Below are positions 47,701 through 58,484 of a stretch of DNA of 64,000 bases, one piece after another. Source of the stretch: Camellia lanceoleosa. Its lineage: Eukaryota > Streptophyta > Magnoliopsida > Ericales > Theaceae. The position numbers and the translations under genes are program-made. Numbering within the stretch: position 1 is the first letter of the stretch; each line of letters starts with the position of its first letter. The stretch spans positions 170,514,101-170,578,100 of the forward strand of contig CM045758.1 in the NCBI GenBank assembly GCA_025200525.1, read 5' to 3'. The notes beneath the pieces are model-generated. The model made no database searches. It worked only from the letters and a program-made list of their open reading frames with translations, and was not told the DNA's origin.

Positions 47701-50700
47701 CCCTTTTGCATTTTGGCTTGTAAGCCTTAAATGTATAGACCTCTAACATGCATCACTTGCATTGTTTCAGTGGTTTGGAATCACTTACCATGTTATTTCA
47801 GTCCTTATAACATGCCCATATGCTTGCATTTGATGCTTCTTCAATGTGTTAAAAGGTTGTTGCCTTATGCTCCATGGATGTGCTCCTTTGTATGCTTACA
47901 TGTTTAAGCCACTTGGATACCATCTAGGTGCACCCTTAGCCTTGTTTAGGTCTGCATTGGACTTGTTTTAAGTCCCCTCAGCCTTGTGAGGTTTGGTTGA
48001 CTTAGCCTTGGTTTAAGCCTCCTTGGCTTGCCTTGAATCTTGGACCATAATTGCATACTATGCTTGTCTTGTTTGCTTGATTTGGCATCATCTTTAACAT
48101 GATTTTCAGAGCTTTCTATGCATGCTAATTGTCCATGTTTAGTCTCTTTTAAGTGTGCTTAAAAGTCGCTTGTTTTATGCTTAAGTGTTGGCCCATTTGC
48201 ATACATGTTTGTGTGCACATTAGTCTTTATTTTCTTGGCATTTGGCCACTGTTTTAGGCTTGTTTGAGGGCTGCCTAATTTAGTTTAAGTCCACCCCTTG
48301 ACGTGTTGTTGCATGCTTAGCTTATGACATGTTGTTGCATGTTGAAATGGTGTTGCATTTGGTATGCATTCTCCTCCTTGTTTTGGTTGCTTAACATGCC
48401 ATATGTTTTGCATGTTTGTGTGTTGGCATTGTACCTTCTATGCTCACTTAACTTGCATGCTTATCGTATGCCTTTTATGCTTCTTTGCATTGTCCATGTT
48501 GAATACTTAGTCTCATGCCTAGGTTGCATATCATTGCATGCATCTTTCACCTCTTGATCAAGTCATGATAGAGGTTGAAGGCCCCTTGGTGTATTTATTT
48601 GGTTTGCATTTTATTTGAAATTGAAAAATGCATACTTGATTCTTTGGGCCATCATGTATGGAAATGCGCGATTGGTGGCCCGAAAATCGAGGCCCATCAT
48701 CCTTTGAGTCATAAATATGATAAGGAGTGTGGTTGGTGCATACATTCCTTGGAATACACTGCCATGCCAAGTATTGTCCTCTGCTGCTATCAAATTAGTT
48801 TCTGCAGGGAGATTTGGCCGGCTGGCCATCTTCAGTGCCGATCGGCCATCCATTGTTGGCCGATGGATTATTTTGTGGCCGGTGACCAATCCCTTCAGCC
48901 GGTGGTGTTCTATAGCACTCAGAGAAGCAACCACGACTTGTGCGCCTTTCCAGAGGAGGATAACAGCCAAAGTAAAGGCATCTTGTGCATGGCAGTGACT
49001 TTCCGAGCAGAACCGAACGCGCATGCATTGGACCCTCTTCCCGAGGCTGTTGTTTACTGCTTAATTAGATTAGTTAATTTGCTTAGCTAATTTAATTGAT
49101 TTGTAATATTTAATTAGCTTGTAGGTTAATTAAATTGTATTATTCTTTCGGCCTCTCCGAGCAAAGGAAAATTTGTAATAAGTGTGGGTGCGTGTGTGTA
49201 TGTCTTCCAACCCCTACTTCTTTCTCCCTTTTACTTACTTGCTTTGGTGGTTAGCATTAGGGCATATTTACTTTAGCATACTTTATGCTATGCATGCGTG
49301 CATCCATTCATCGGTATTGCATGTATCGGGCTCGGCGCATCATGCTAACCGCATAAGTATTTAAATCTAACTTGAATAAATGCTACTTGTGCATTTTCGC
49401 ATGTCATTCTTAGATTAGCCGAGTCTATTCTATGTGACATTCTGTATGCGATGCATTAGCCACTTTAACATGAACTAGGATCACGCATGTTTGCTAACTA
49501 GTTTACTGTTTCGACACGGAGTACACTGTAAGTATTTTATGCTTTAGCATCTTGCATGTGGGTGAATGTTTGCCATGATAGCATGCTTATCATATGGCTA
49601 GATGCTTCTGTGATATAACTGCTTGAATGCCTGTGGGTGAAGGTTGGATTGTTTGAGTTGGAACAACTCACTGAAATCCGTGTTTTAGCCTACTTAAGTA
49701 GTAGCAAATTCCAAAACGTTTTCCAAACAAACGGATATGCAATGTTTTGTTCCAAATTAGGCGATCTAGTCTATACTTGTTTGTTGTGCGCACAACATAG
49801 TAATTCTAGGCTAATAACTGGAACAAGAACACATAATGTTGTCAAAATTGGATATCATGGTTAGTAGAGGCCAATCTTCGGATCGAGCGAGAGGGGGTGC
49901 TCGTACCCAAGTTCCCGAGCCAAGGAAACTTTGGTGATGACGGACACGTGGCCTTTGGCATCGAGTCAGGGTTTTCCAAATTCCACCATAAAAAATATTT
50001 AGGTGGCGACTCTGTATCTGGCGAAGCAGTCCATGTTTGGCACTTCTTTCAAAATTTGTTTTCTCAAAACGATTTGCTGGATTTGGACTCTTCGGTTCAA
50101 GATTAAGAACCGTGACAAGACGAGTCCGAACTGTAGCATTGAGGTCCCTCGCGGACTGGTTACACCACCTTAGTAGGGGCTCACGAGGAAAGCGGCCGCC
50201 AAACCCAAAGCTGATGAGGCCAAGGCTCAGCTTGCCAAGTTGAAGAAGGAGAGTACAAGCTGGGAGACTACCCACGCTGATCTACAAGCAGTCAAGGTGG
50301 AGCTAGAGAACACGCGCCACCAGGTTGTGTCGCTCGAGTTTCAACTGGCTGGCGAGCGGAACAGGGTGGATGAGGCCCAAAAAGCCTACGCAGTCGCGAT
50401 CGAGCGCCATGAAGAAGCAATGAGCAGCAATGAAGAGCTGGTCAGGCAGAAAGATGAGGCAGATGTCAAGATTGGCGATCTGCAGAAGGAACTAGAGGGT
50501 GAGCGTGCCAAGGCAGTGGAAGAGAGTGAGAGGCTGCAGAAGGAGTTGGAGGCAGAGAGAGTGAAGGCGACGGCGGAGAAGGAGAGCCTGAAGAAGGAAT
50601 GGGAGGAGGAAAGGGCAATGACTGTGTCTGAAAGCGCGACCCTGCAGAAAGAGCTGGACGAAGAGAGACGAAGGCAGCCTCTGAGAGGGCGGCTTATCCC

Positions 50701-50840
50701 AATCTGTGCGTCGCAGCATTGGAGCAATTCAAAGGGTCTGCTAAGTTTCAGATGGCAGTTGATGCCACCGTCGCCAGCAGCTTGGCTAGGCAAGAATCTA
50801 GGGGGGCGGGCCCATCAAGGACGACTTCATCGGAGGCGTA
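44720..50840 (+). pseudogene. Antisense extra ORF of the Tat element (Transposase_28-like N-terminus plus coiled coil), interrupted and broken
   Basis: Opposite in orientation to gag-pol and downstream of integrase, as extra ORFs of several Tat elements are. One frame runs from 44720 with a conserved-looking domain (YEEALKRGLRLPLPQVVVDV, NAWKILLSYASA, TVDEFFACYK) similar to the putative gypsy-type transposon domain, then a Lys/Arg-rich linker. A solo LTR sits at 46390-50164. The same frame resumes at about 50177 with KAAAKPKADEAKAQLAK and a heptad-rich coiled coil to about 50670, then an apparent frameshift into ERAAYPNLCVAALEQFKGSA. The LTR plus one TSD is 3780 bp, a multiple of three. In-frame stops occur at 45266, 45728, about 45928, about 46229, 46382 and 50171. 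Function is unknown. The family name is recalled, not searched. Confidence 0.7.
46390..50164 (+). mobile_element. Solo LTR A (Tat/Ogre-size family) nested in the antisense ORF
   Basis: Starts TGTAGACACC and ends GACTGGTTACA, with identical CCACC on both sides (46385-46389 and 50165-50169). 3775 bp. A TATA-like CTATAAGAG at 46842-46850 is followed by a CT-rich leader. GGCCGGCC-type palindromes cluster at 46590-46720 and again near 48810-48900. The last 600 bp match the end of LTR C (59527-63662) in reverse complement, through CTCGTACCCAAG/GTGGCGACTCTGTA/GAGTCCGAACTGT words. No gag-pol inside; the 171-codon and 154-codon frames have no recognised domain. Confidence 0.82.
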
Positions 50841-51224
50841 ATCGAAGGGGTTATTGACTTTCCAGAGTCGACTTTTATAAACACGAAATGGCCGAAGTGG
50901 GGACAAGGCCGGAAGATGTTTAAACGTAGAGTCAAGAACTGCTCCTGCACTTAGAGCTTAGTAGTGTAACAATTGGTGAGGACGATGTGGCCCAAACCCC
51001 CTTAGATGAGGGTGTTGAAAAAGAAGACCTCATCTCCAGTGAGGAGGAGTAACTGGAGAAGAAGGAGAAAGAGACTTTGCACAGACATTGTTTTTGTTTT
51101 GTTTTGTTTGTTTGTTTGTTTGTTTTTTTTTTTTTTTTTGTTTGAATTGCTGTAATGAACTTATGTACAAAGTTGTGAATAAATAAAATTTCAGTTATGT
51201 TTTGCATTTGAATGTTTTTGCTTG
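50841..51224. other. Downstream region of the antisense ORF
   Basis: Contains a TTTG/T-rich tract (about 51090-51140) and AATAAAATTTCAG at 51178-51190, which could serve as a polyadenylation signal on the + strand for the antisense ORF (inference). Confidence 0.4.
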
Positions 51225-51500
51225 TGCATCTGGAATGGATGAAAACTTGTGATAAAAACTTATGGTAAACTTGTGATAAAAACTGAATTTAGGAATTCCT
51301 CAAGACAGAATGGGATTGAAATTGTAATAAGAACTGAGTGGAGGGTAAAGTTAAGAACTCCTTAATGCAGAGTGAAATTGGACTTGTGATAAAAACTCAA
51401 TGCAGAGTAAAGTTAAATTTGTAATAAAAACTCAATGCCGAGTAAAGTTAAACTTGTAATAAAAACTCAATGTAGAGTAAAGTTAGAAACTCCTCAAGGC
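51225..51500 (+). repeat. Tandem repeat, ~36-bp unit
   Basis: Imperfect copies of AAACTTGTAATAAAAACTCA followed by ATGCAGAGTAAAGTT, about seven in all and interspersed with AACTCCT.AA words. The most regular copies are at 51385-51485. It lies between the antisense ORF and integrase of the Tat host. Confidence 0.8.
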
Positions 51501-51659
51501 AGAGTGAAATTTAAAATGTAGTAAAATTACAAGTTTGTGTTTGCCACACTGCTCAAGTAAGTTAGTGGTTTATGGAGTGAGGCTTGGTTTGTGAGGAGGA
51601 GAGGGCTAACTTGTGAGAGTTTGATGGAGAAGAAAATAACCTGTGTCTGACCCTGAAAC

Positions 51660-51728
51660 TGTGGCGCTCGGTCTGGCTAAGATGAGTTAGGCAAGTGCTT
51701 CATGCCTGGCCCTGGCAGAGGCTCTTAG
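51660..51728. repeat. Left part of an interrupted GCTC.GTCTGGCT repeat array
   Basis: GGCGCTCGGTCTGGCTAAGA and GGCAGAGGCTCTTAG belong to the array that continues at 54076. The solo LTR 51729-54075 split the array, leaving CTTAG on both sides. Confidence 0.7.
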
Positions 51729-54075
51729 TGTCACGACTCAAACCCGACCCTATGGGTTTAGCATCAGAATCGCCAAGAATCCGAGATTACCAAAGGCCGC
51801 CAATCAAGAATACCAGAAATACAGAGTTCGTCAGGAAGCCAAAACAAGAAATAACTAGTGTCCATAGAGTGTTAATCAGATGCCAAAAACATTTTTCATA
51901 CATTTATGCATTCAAACCAAGACAAGATACACAATCATTACAGACATTCAAGACGGGGACTTAATCCTCGATAACAAAGACAAGATAACAAGAACGGTCT
52001 ATACAAAACAAGACAAAACAAAGAAGGAGACCTATGGGGACACAAAACACCCCAAGCCATGGCATGGCGTCTGGAACCTCACAAAGGAGGCACAAAGGTG
52101 GCCGACAAAATCGGGGACCAATCCCACGCCTCCTAGCTCCTTCCGGTGGTCGAGCACCTACATATATATATAAACATGAGCTAAAGCCCAGTGAATAACA
52201 TACAAAGGTAAAGAGGTTATGAATGATGTCCTTACAAAGAATGAAATCAATTCATTATACAAGATTGCAATCTTTCAAGATTTCACCAATCAAGATTTCG
52301 ATCAATCACCATATGTGGTACATCCATTAGCCTATAAACAAGAGGTCCAAAAGGACCTGCCCAACAAAGAATGATGACCATCAATCAAGATGGTTTCACA
52401 AGGAAACCGACAGAGCTCAGAATACCAATAACAAGGTGCTAAGGATGCCACAATACGTCAAATGCAGACATACATTCACTCAATAAACAATATCAGTTCA
52501 ATAAGGATTCGGATTCGGTCCCCAGATTCAAAATAAAACCATTTGAACATATCTTTACACAACTGTTACTCACAAAGTGATTGGGCTATCAAGAGCTAGA
52601 GCGTCCCCGAGAGTCAACCCTAAACAAATAATCAAATAGAACACACACTAAGTTTACAGTTAGAAAGGATGATAATTAAATCCCTAAATTCCTCGGTGTG
52701 GTTCTATGTCTACATCCTCATTAAGATGTTCTTAACTAGGCCTAAGAATGCCTAGGGTGCGATGAGGGTGCAAAAATGCACTTAGAAAACAATTTAATTT
52801 TCATGAACAGGCCTCCGCCGAAGAAGTTTCGCCGAGCGACAAGCGACAAAGGCCCACGCCGTAAGGAGACATTCCGCCGCCGAGCGATCGATGAAAGGTG
52901 CAAAAATGCCGATGCGCGATTTTCCCGCCGTTAAAATCCCGCCGAGTGGATCAGAAACAATGCAAGAAAATGCACTGGATAGATTCCCGCCGAAAAGCAC
53001 TTCCTCGCCGAAGCGACGTCCAAAATCTGGAAAATCCAGATTCAACTTCTGAGTTTCAAACCGAGTTTTGATGCTCCAAATTCGATCCTCTTGGGCCAAT
53101 TTTCTGGAAAACTCTTTCAAACACATAGAATAACAAGTTTTAAAGCTCAATTTAAGAAATCAAGGCCCAAGGGTGTTTCAATTAAACTCAATTTCAAACC
53201 ATTTTCAAAAACACTTTTAAACAATGACATGCATGATCTTTAAACCAATTTTAAGCTTCCAATCGTGCTCAAATGAGCTCAATAGTTGGAAAACAAAGTG
53301 AAAGCATGGTCTTTGATAGAAAAACATGAGCATGCATGTACAATTCATCCATGAATTCAACTCAAAATGTTCCAATTCAAGCATGCATGCAATAATTCAA
53401 GCTTAATCCAACCTCTATGCACTAAAACATGGCTCAATCCTACAATGATGCATAGAACATGCAAGATGAGGCTCAATAACAGCATTAAGAAGGTGAATGT
53501 CCTACCTTAGACTTGTGAGAGCTCAATTAGCCAATATACTCTTCAATTCCAAGCAATCCAAGACAAATTCTACAAGGCCAAGACAATTCTCTCTCTATGC
53601 TCTCTTGATGGTCGGTTATGATACAAGAATGAGGCTGATCAAGATGTTGGTCTAAGTGTGATAAGGTCACTATAATCAATAAACAAATGTCCACTACCAA
53701 TGGCAAAACGTAAATAAGCCTAAGTTCGTAATTAGCTCAATTCAATCTAATTTAATCATTCCTAATAAATTTTCAGATAAAAATATCATTAAATCACAAA
53801 TATTATGCTGATTACAAAACATCAAACGGTTTCTAAATCGGCCGCCGATAAGGCCTTCAATTAGCAGTTTAAACATACAAATGCAAACAGATAATCGATC
53901 AATTAAACAGATAGGAATACAATACAATAGACAAGCTCATTCAGTTTCAGTTTCAGTTTCATTCAGTCTATTCAGTAGTTCGTCCAGTTCACTTATCAGT
54001 CATTAGCAGTTCAGTTTAGCAATGATCAGTAGGTAATTCAGTGGTTTAACGGTAATCAGTACGAGGGTTGTTACA
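51729..54075 (-). mobile_element. Solo LTR B (chromovirus/Tekay-like), nested
   Basis: Starts TGTCACGACTC and ends GGGTTGTTACA on the + strand, with identical CTTAG on both sides (51724-51728 and 54076-54080). 2347 bp. The start resembles the reverse complement of the 3' end of solo LTR 19033-21149 (TGTCATAACCCGAACCCGCC), so the unit lies in minus orientation. CGCCGA(G)CG words cluster at 52805-53020. Two separate STS-like 'TTTCAG' pentamer runs near 53940-54060 (CAGTTTCAGTTTCA, then spaced CAGT words) make a small cryptic repeat. No gag-pol. Confidence 0.8.
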
Positions 54076-54300
54076 CTTAGTGCTCGGTCTGGCTGATGCT
54101 TTTTATTTTTTTATTTTTTTTCTTTGTGCTCAGTCTGGCTGATGCTTTTAGTGCTCAGTCTGGCTGAAGCTCTTGTAGTGCTCAGTCTGGCTGAGGATCT
54201 TGTAGTGCTCTTAATTCGCTAAGGCTCTTTGTAGTTTCACCGGGCTGAGGCTTTTAGTGCTCAGTCTGGCTGAGGCTTTTGTAATAAGTGCTGCAAATGA
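54076..54300 (+). repeat. Tandem repeat, ~27-bp unit (AGTGCTCAGTCTGGCTGAGG)
   Basis: Seven to eight copies of AGTGCTCAGTCTGGCTGAGG plus CTTTTGT-type spacers, some decayed (one unit reads TTCACCGGGCTGAGGC). It belongs with 51660-51728. Confidence 0.85.
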
Positions 54301-54379
54301 GAATGTTATTGAGACAACACACAGATAGCTAAAGTATTGTTGTCATGGACAGTGTAATCCAATCGATCCAAGTTTTACA

Positions 54380-55660
54380 TTATGTAACAAAAAGAAAATA
54401 CAACAACTGAGCAATACAAAAGTAGGAACTTAATGAAAGTAGCGCTTTCAGGTGTTCAACGTTCCAAGGATGGGGGAGATCTCGACCTTCCATGTCTTGA
54501 AGTCGGTAAGTACCCGGACGTGGGTGGGCTTTCACAACGTAAGGTCCTTCCCATTTGGCTGCTAGTTTACCCTCAGTCGGATTTTTGGTGGCAAGGGTTG
54601 CTTCTCTCAAGACAAGGTCCCCTACAGCGAACTCCCTGGGTCGGACTTTGCAGTTGTAGTGTGTTCTCATTTTCTGTTGGTATGAGGCCAGTCTGACAGT
54701 AGTGGTTTCTTTGAGTTCTTTAATTAGGTCCAGGTCTGCCCGACGGAGCTCTTCCGTTAGTGCTGGATCCGAATGTAAAACTCTAGGAGTAGACAGACCG
54801 ACTTCTACCGGAATAACCGCCTCGGCACCGTATATTAGACGGAAAGGAGTTTCCCCAGTGGGCATCCGAGCTGCAGTTCGGTAAGCCTATAGTACATTTG
54901 GTAGTTCTTTAGCCCAAAGCCCCTTAGCAGCTTCTAGCTTGGTTTTGATGATCTTCAGAAGAGAACGGTTGGTGACCTCAACTTGGCCATTGGCTTGGGG
55001 ATGATCGGGGGAAGAAAAACATGGTTGAATTTGGAGGTCTGCACAGAACTTCCTGTACCTGGCGTTGTCGAATTGTTTACCGTTGTCGAAAACAATGGCC
55101 TGAGGAATGCCAAATCTGCAAATGATCGACTGCTAGATGAACTTGATTGTGTTCCACTCGGTAATGGTGGCAAGGGGTTCCGCCTCTACCCACTTAGTAA
55201 AATAATCAATGGCAACAATGGCAAATTTGGTCTGGCCTCAGCCGATAGGTAGAGGGTCAACTATGTCAATCTCCCATTTGGCGAACAGATAGGGGCTGCA
55301 AAATGTGATCAATTCAGTGGGAGGAGCATGGGGGATATTGGCGAAACGCTGACATTTATCGCATTTGAGCATGAAGTCAGCCGTATCTTGGTTGAGAGTA
55401 GGCTAGAAATATCCAGTGCGAAGTATCTTGTGGGCCACGGACCTGTCGCCTGAGTGATTGCCGCAGATACCCTCATGAATTTCTTGTATCACATAAGTTG
55501 CTTGAGCCGAATTGAGGCACCGCAGATAGGGGCGTGAGAAACTGCGTTTGTACAAAATACCGCTGACGAGGATGTAATTTAACGACCGGGCCCTGACTTT
55601 GGCGGCTTGCTGTTGGTCGTCTGGGAGTTCCCCTGTTGTCAGAAATAGAAAGATGTCCGA
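54380..55660 (-). pseudogene. Integrase region of the Tat host, with stop codons
   Basis: On the minus strand, a zinc-binding His-His-Cys-Cys segment (HEGICGNHSG ... CDKCQRFA) is followed by the catalytic core, with Asp in EIDIVDPLP, Asp in FDNGKQFD and Glu in NGQVEVTNR, and by a C-terminal GPY motif (WEGPYVV). The final 161 codons (54865-54380) are open. Upstream there are in-frame stops at 54887-54889, 55134-55136, 55238-55240 and 55403-55405. Integrase would insert element DNA into the genome; this copy cannot be made as a whole. Confidence 0.85.
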
Positions 55661-55681
55661 CGCCCAAGAGATGGGCTCATT

Positions 55682-56270
55682 TTAGAAGAACTGTATTTCG
55701 CGCTGGTCGGGACAGATGGTGGGGTGGGATAGGCATTCTGAGCGGACACCACGACTGAGGTTGGATTGGTCTGCGGAAGCCAGCTGAGCCATCTCATCTG
55801 CTTTAGAGTTTTCTGCCCGAGGAATGTGCTTGATGTGGAAGGAATTGAAGAGGCGAACAAGGGGAAGTGCAATATCCTTGTAAGCCCGCATTGTGTCCTC
55901 CTTGGCATTGAATTCTCCCGTGATCTGTCCGACAATGAGCTGGGAGTCGCTGAACACTCGGATGTGGCTGACGCCAATATCCCTGGCTAGACGAAGACCT
56001 GCAATCAATGCCTCATATTCGGCCTCATTGTTACTGGCCTCAAATAGAAAACGGAGAGCGCATTTGAAATAACCACCCTCAATGACGGTGAGGATGAGGC
56101 AAGCCCTACTACCTTTCCTGCGGGATGATCCATCGACGTTGAGAGTCCAAGAATGAGGGTCTTCTGGTTCGATGGGAGCTGGTAGGGGTGTCAATGGAGT
56201 GGTTGGGGTAGAATTAGTGAATTCCAGGATGAAATCGGCGATAGCTTGCCCCTTAATTGCTGTTCGAGGC
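55682..56270 (-). pseudogene. Second (archaeal-like) RNase H domain of the Tat host
   Basis: On the minus strand, LNVDGSSRRKGS opens a second RNase H fold with NNEAEYEALIAGLRLA, VFSDSQLIVGQ and PRAENSKADEMAQLAS: the Asp-Glu-Asp-Asp catalytic pattern. A second RNase H after the normal one is a hallmark reported for the Tat lineage. The frame is open until a stop at 55682-55684. Confidence 0.8.
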
Positions 56271-57524
56271 CGGTAAGAGATGTCAAACTGGCTGAGTTCC
56301 ACTGACCATTGCATGAGTCTGTCGGAAAGTTCTGGTTGCTGCATGACCTTCTTCAAGGGTTTATTGGTGAGGACCACTATGGAGTGGGCTTAGAAGTAAG
56401 GACGGAGTCGTCTGGAGGCGGTGACCAAAGCCAAGGATAATTTTTCTAACAGAGGGTAGTTCTGTTCCGCTCTCCTGAGGGCTCGACTGATGTAGTAAAC
56501 CGGTTGTTGGACGGAGCCGTCTTCCCTGATAAGAGCTGCACTGATAGTGGTGCTGGATACAGCTAGATAGAGGAAGAGGGGCTCGCCCATAATCGCCTGT
56601 GAAAAGGAAGGGAGGATTAGCCATGCACTGCTTCAACTGCTGAAAAGCCTCTTCAGATTTAGTTGTCCATTCAAAAGTTTGCCGAAGAACTTTGAAGAAT
56701 GGCAGGCACTTGTCTGTTGCACGGGAAATGAAGCGATTGAGGGTTGCAACTCAGCCAGTGAGCCTTTGAACCTCCTTAACTGTTCTGGGTGACTGCATCT
56801 CAATCAAGGCTTTGATATTTTCGGGGTTAGCTTCAATGCCGCACTGGCTGACCATAAAACCCAGAAACTTCCCAGATCCTACGCCGAAGGCGCACTTCTC
56901 TGGGTTGAGCTTCATTTGGTACTTGCGTAGAGTGGCGAAGGTCTCTCGCAGGTCGGTCAGATGATCAGTGGAGAGTTTGCTCTTAACTAGCATGTCGTCG
57001 ACATATACTTCCATATTCCGACCTATTTGATGATGGAAAACGGCGTTGACCAATCGTTGGTAGATGGCCCCAGCATTCTTTAGTCCGAACGGCATCACAC
57101 AGTAGTGGTAAGTACCTCGGTCGGTAATGAAGGAGGTATGTTCCTGCTCGGACGGGTGTATCAAGATTTGGTTGTATCCAGAGAAAGCATCCATGAAGCT
57201 AAGCATTTGATGACCGGCCGTGGCGTCGACCAGCAGATCTATGCAGGGAAGAGGATAGTTATCTTTGGGGTAAGCTCGGTTCAGGTCAGAGTAATCGACA
57301 CAGAGTCGCCATTTGCCATTGTTCTTGTGGACTAGGACCACGTTTGACAACCATTTAGGGTAGTCCACGTTTGTGATGAATTGGGCCTCAAGGAGCTTGT
57401 CGACCTTTGCTATAATAAGAGTATTGCGCTCCAGATGGAAGATGTGCTGCTTCTGGCAGTAGGGTCGGAAATGGGGTTCGATGTTGAGGCGATGGGTTAT
57501 GAAGGAGGGGTTAATACCCGGCAT
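56271..57524 (-). pseudogene. Reverse transcriptase and first RNase H of the Tat host
   Basis: On the minus strand the RT region (57524-56751) carries KWRLCVDYSDLNRA, FMDAFSGYNQI, PFGLKNAGAIYQ and the catalytic YVDDMLVKS. A stop lies at 56751-56753, just after LTG. RNase H follows with FLYLAVSSTTISAALIRED and YYISRALRRAEQNYP, and another stop near 56391. RT copies element RNA into DNA. Confidence 0.88.
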
Positions 57525-57590
57525 ATCTGAATGGGTCCAGGCAAATACATCATTGTGCTCGGTCAGGAGGGTAGTAAGGTCGACCTTGGC

Positions 57591-58290
57591 TTAGAGGGAT
57601 AGTTGGCTGCCGATTTTGACAGTTTTGGTTGGATTGGTGGGGTGGATGGGGACCTCGACGAGCTCCTCCACAGGTTCTCCTCTGACCAACTCGTCCTCAT
57701 CCCGGATGTCAAGTCCTTCGATGATCATTGCCTCCTTCAGCTTGACTTCTTTGAGTGAGGCAACATAACACTCCCTGGCCATGGCGCTTCCTCTCGATCA
57801 ATTCGAGATAGGTGGGAAACTTGATGGCAAGATGATAGGTGGATGTGATGGCTTGGAAGGCATTTAGGGCAGTGCGGCCAAGGATGATGTTGTAGGCAGA
57901 TGGGCAGTCGACCACAAGGAAGGTGAGCAACTTCGTGGTCTGCCGTAGGTATTCGCCGATCGTGATAGGGAGGTCGATGGAACCGATGGAGGTCACACGG
58001 TCGCCAGTGAAACCGACCAGAGGGGTTTGGAGAGGAGACAAACTTTCTTCCCCAATCTTGAGCTGGCGGAAGCAATTGAGGAAGATGATGTCTGAAGAGC
58101 TGTCGTTGTCGATGAGAACTCGTCTGACCTTGTAGTTGGAGAGGATGACAGAGATGACAAGGGGGTCATCATGTGGGTAACGAATGCCTGTACAGTCGGC
58201 GTTCGTGAAGGTGATAGGTTCGGTCCACTGTTTCGGCTGTTTAGAGGGTCGGTCCACCGTTGTCACTGCTTTGTCTGAGCCTTGCCTTAT
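57591..58290 (-). pseudogene. Aspartic protease region of the Tat host
   Basis: On the minus strand, VRRVLIDNDSSSDIIFLNCF marks the retropepsin-like active site; the expected D-[ST]-[GA] triad region reads DNDSS, so activity is doubtful. LTFLVVDCPSAYNIILGR is the typical downstream block. The linker to RT (57782-57591) is open, then a stop occurs near 57591. Confidence 0.75.
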
Positions 58291-58484
58291 TTTTCTGAGT
58301 TCTGCCTTCTGAGCTGAGCGGGATGGTCCCCCACAAGCAAGGCCGCCTAAAATAACTCTGATCTCTCCAACTGGCGGAGAGGGATTAACTGGTGGTCGAG
58401 GCTATTGCAGAGAGCGATCATGGCCTTGGTTAGGTGGGGCTGGCTGCCGGGGCGGGGTGCTCCGACAATTGTTTCTGAGGGGCT

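Noticed and set aside
48575..49090. 171-codon gene
   Set aside because: Inside solo LTR A; an overlapping antisense frame of similar length exists and neither shows a domain.
49990..50120. LTR A ending at TGACA (50116) or just before the PBS-like TGGCGACTC
   Set aside because: Only the ends 46390 and 50164 are flanked by an identical 5-bp repeat, and LTR C gives the same relative end. The PBS-like word is kept as a finding instead.
50240..50857. A separate cellular coiled-coil (myosin-like) gene
   Set aside because: It is in frame with the ORF that starts at 44720 once the solo LTR is discounted, lies inside the Tat element, and has no start codon or splice sites of its own.
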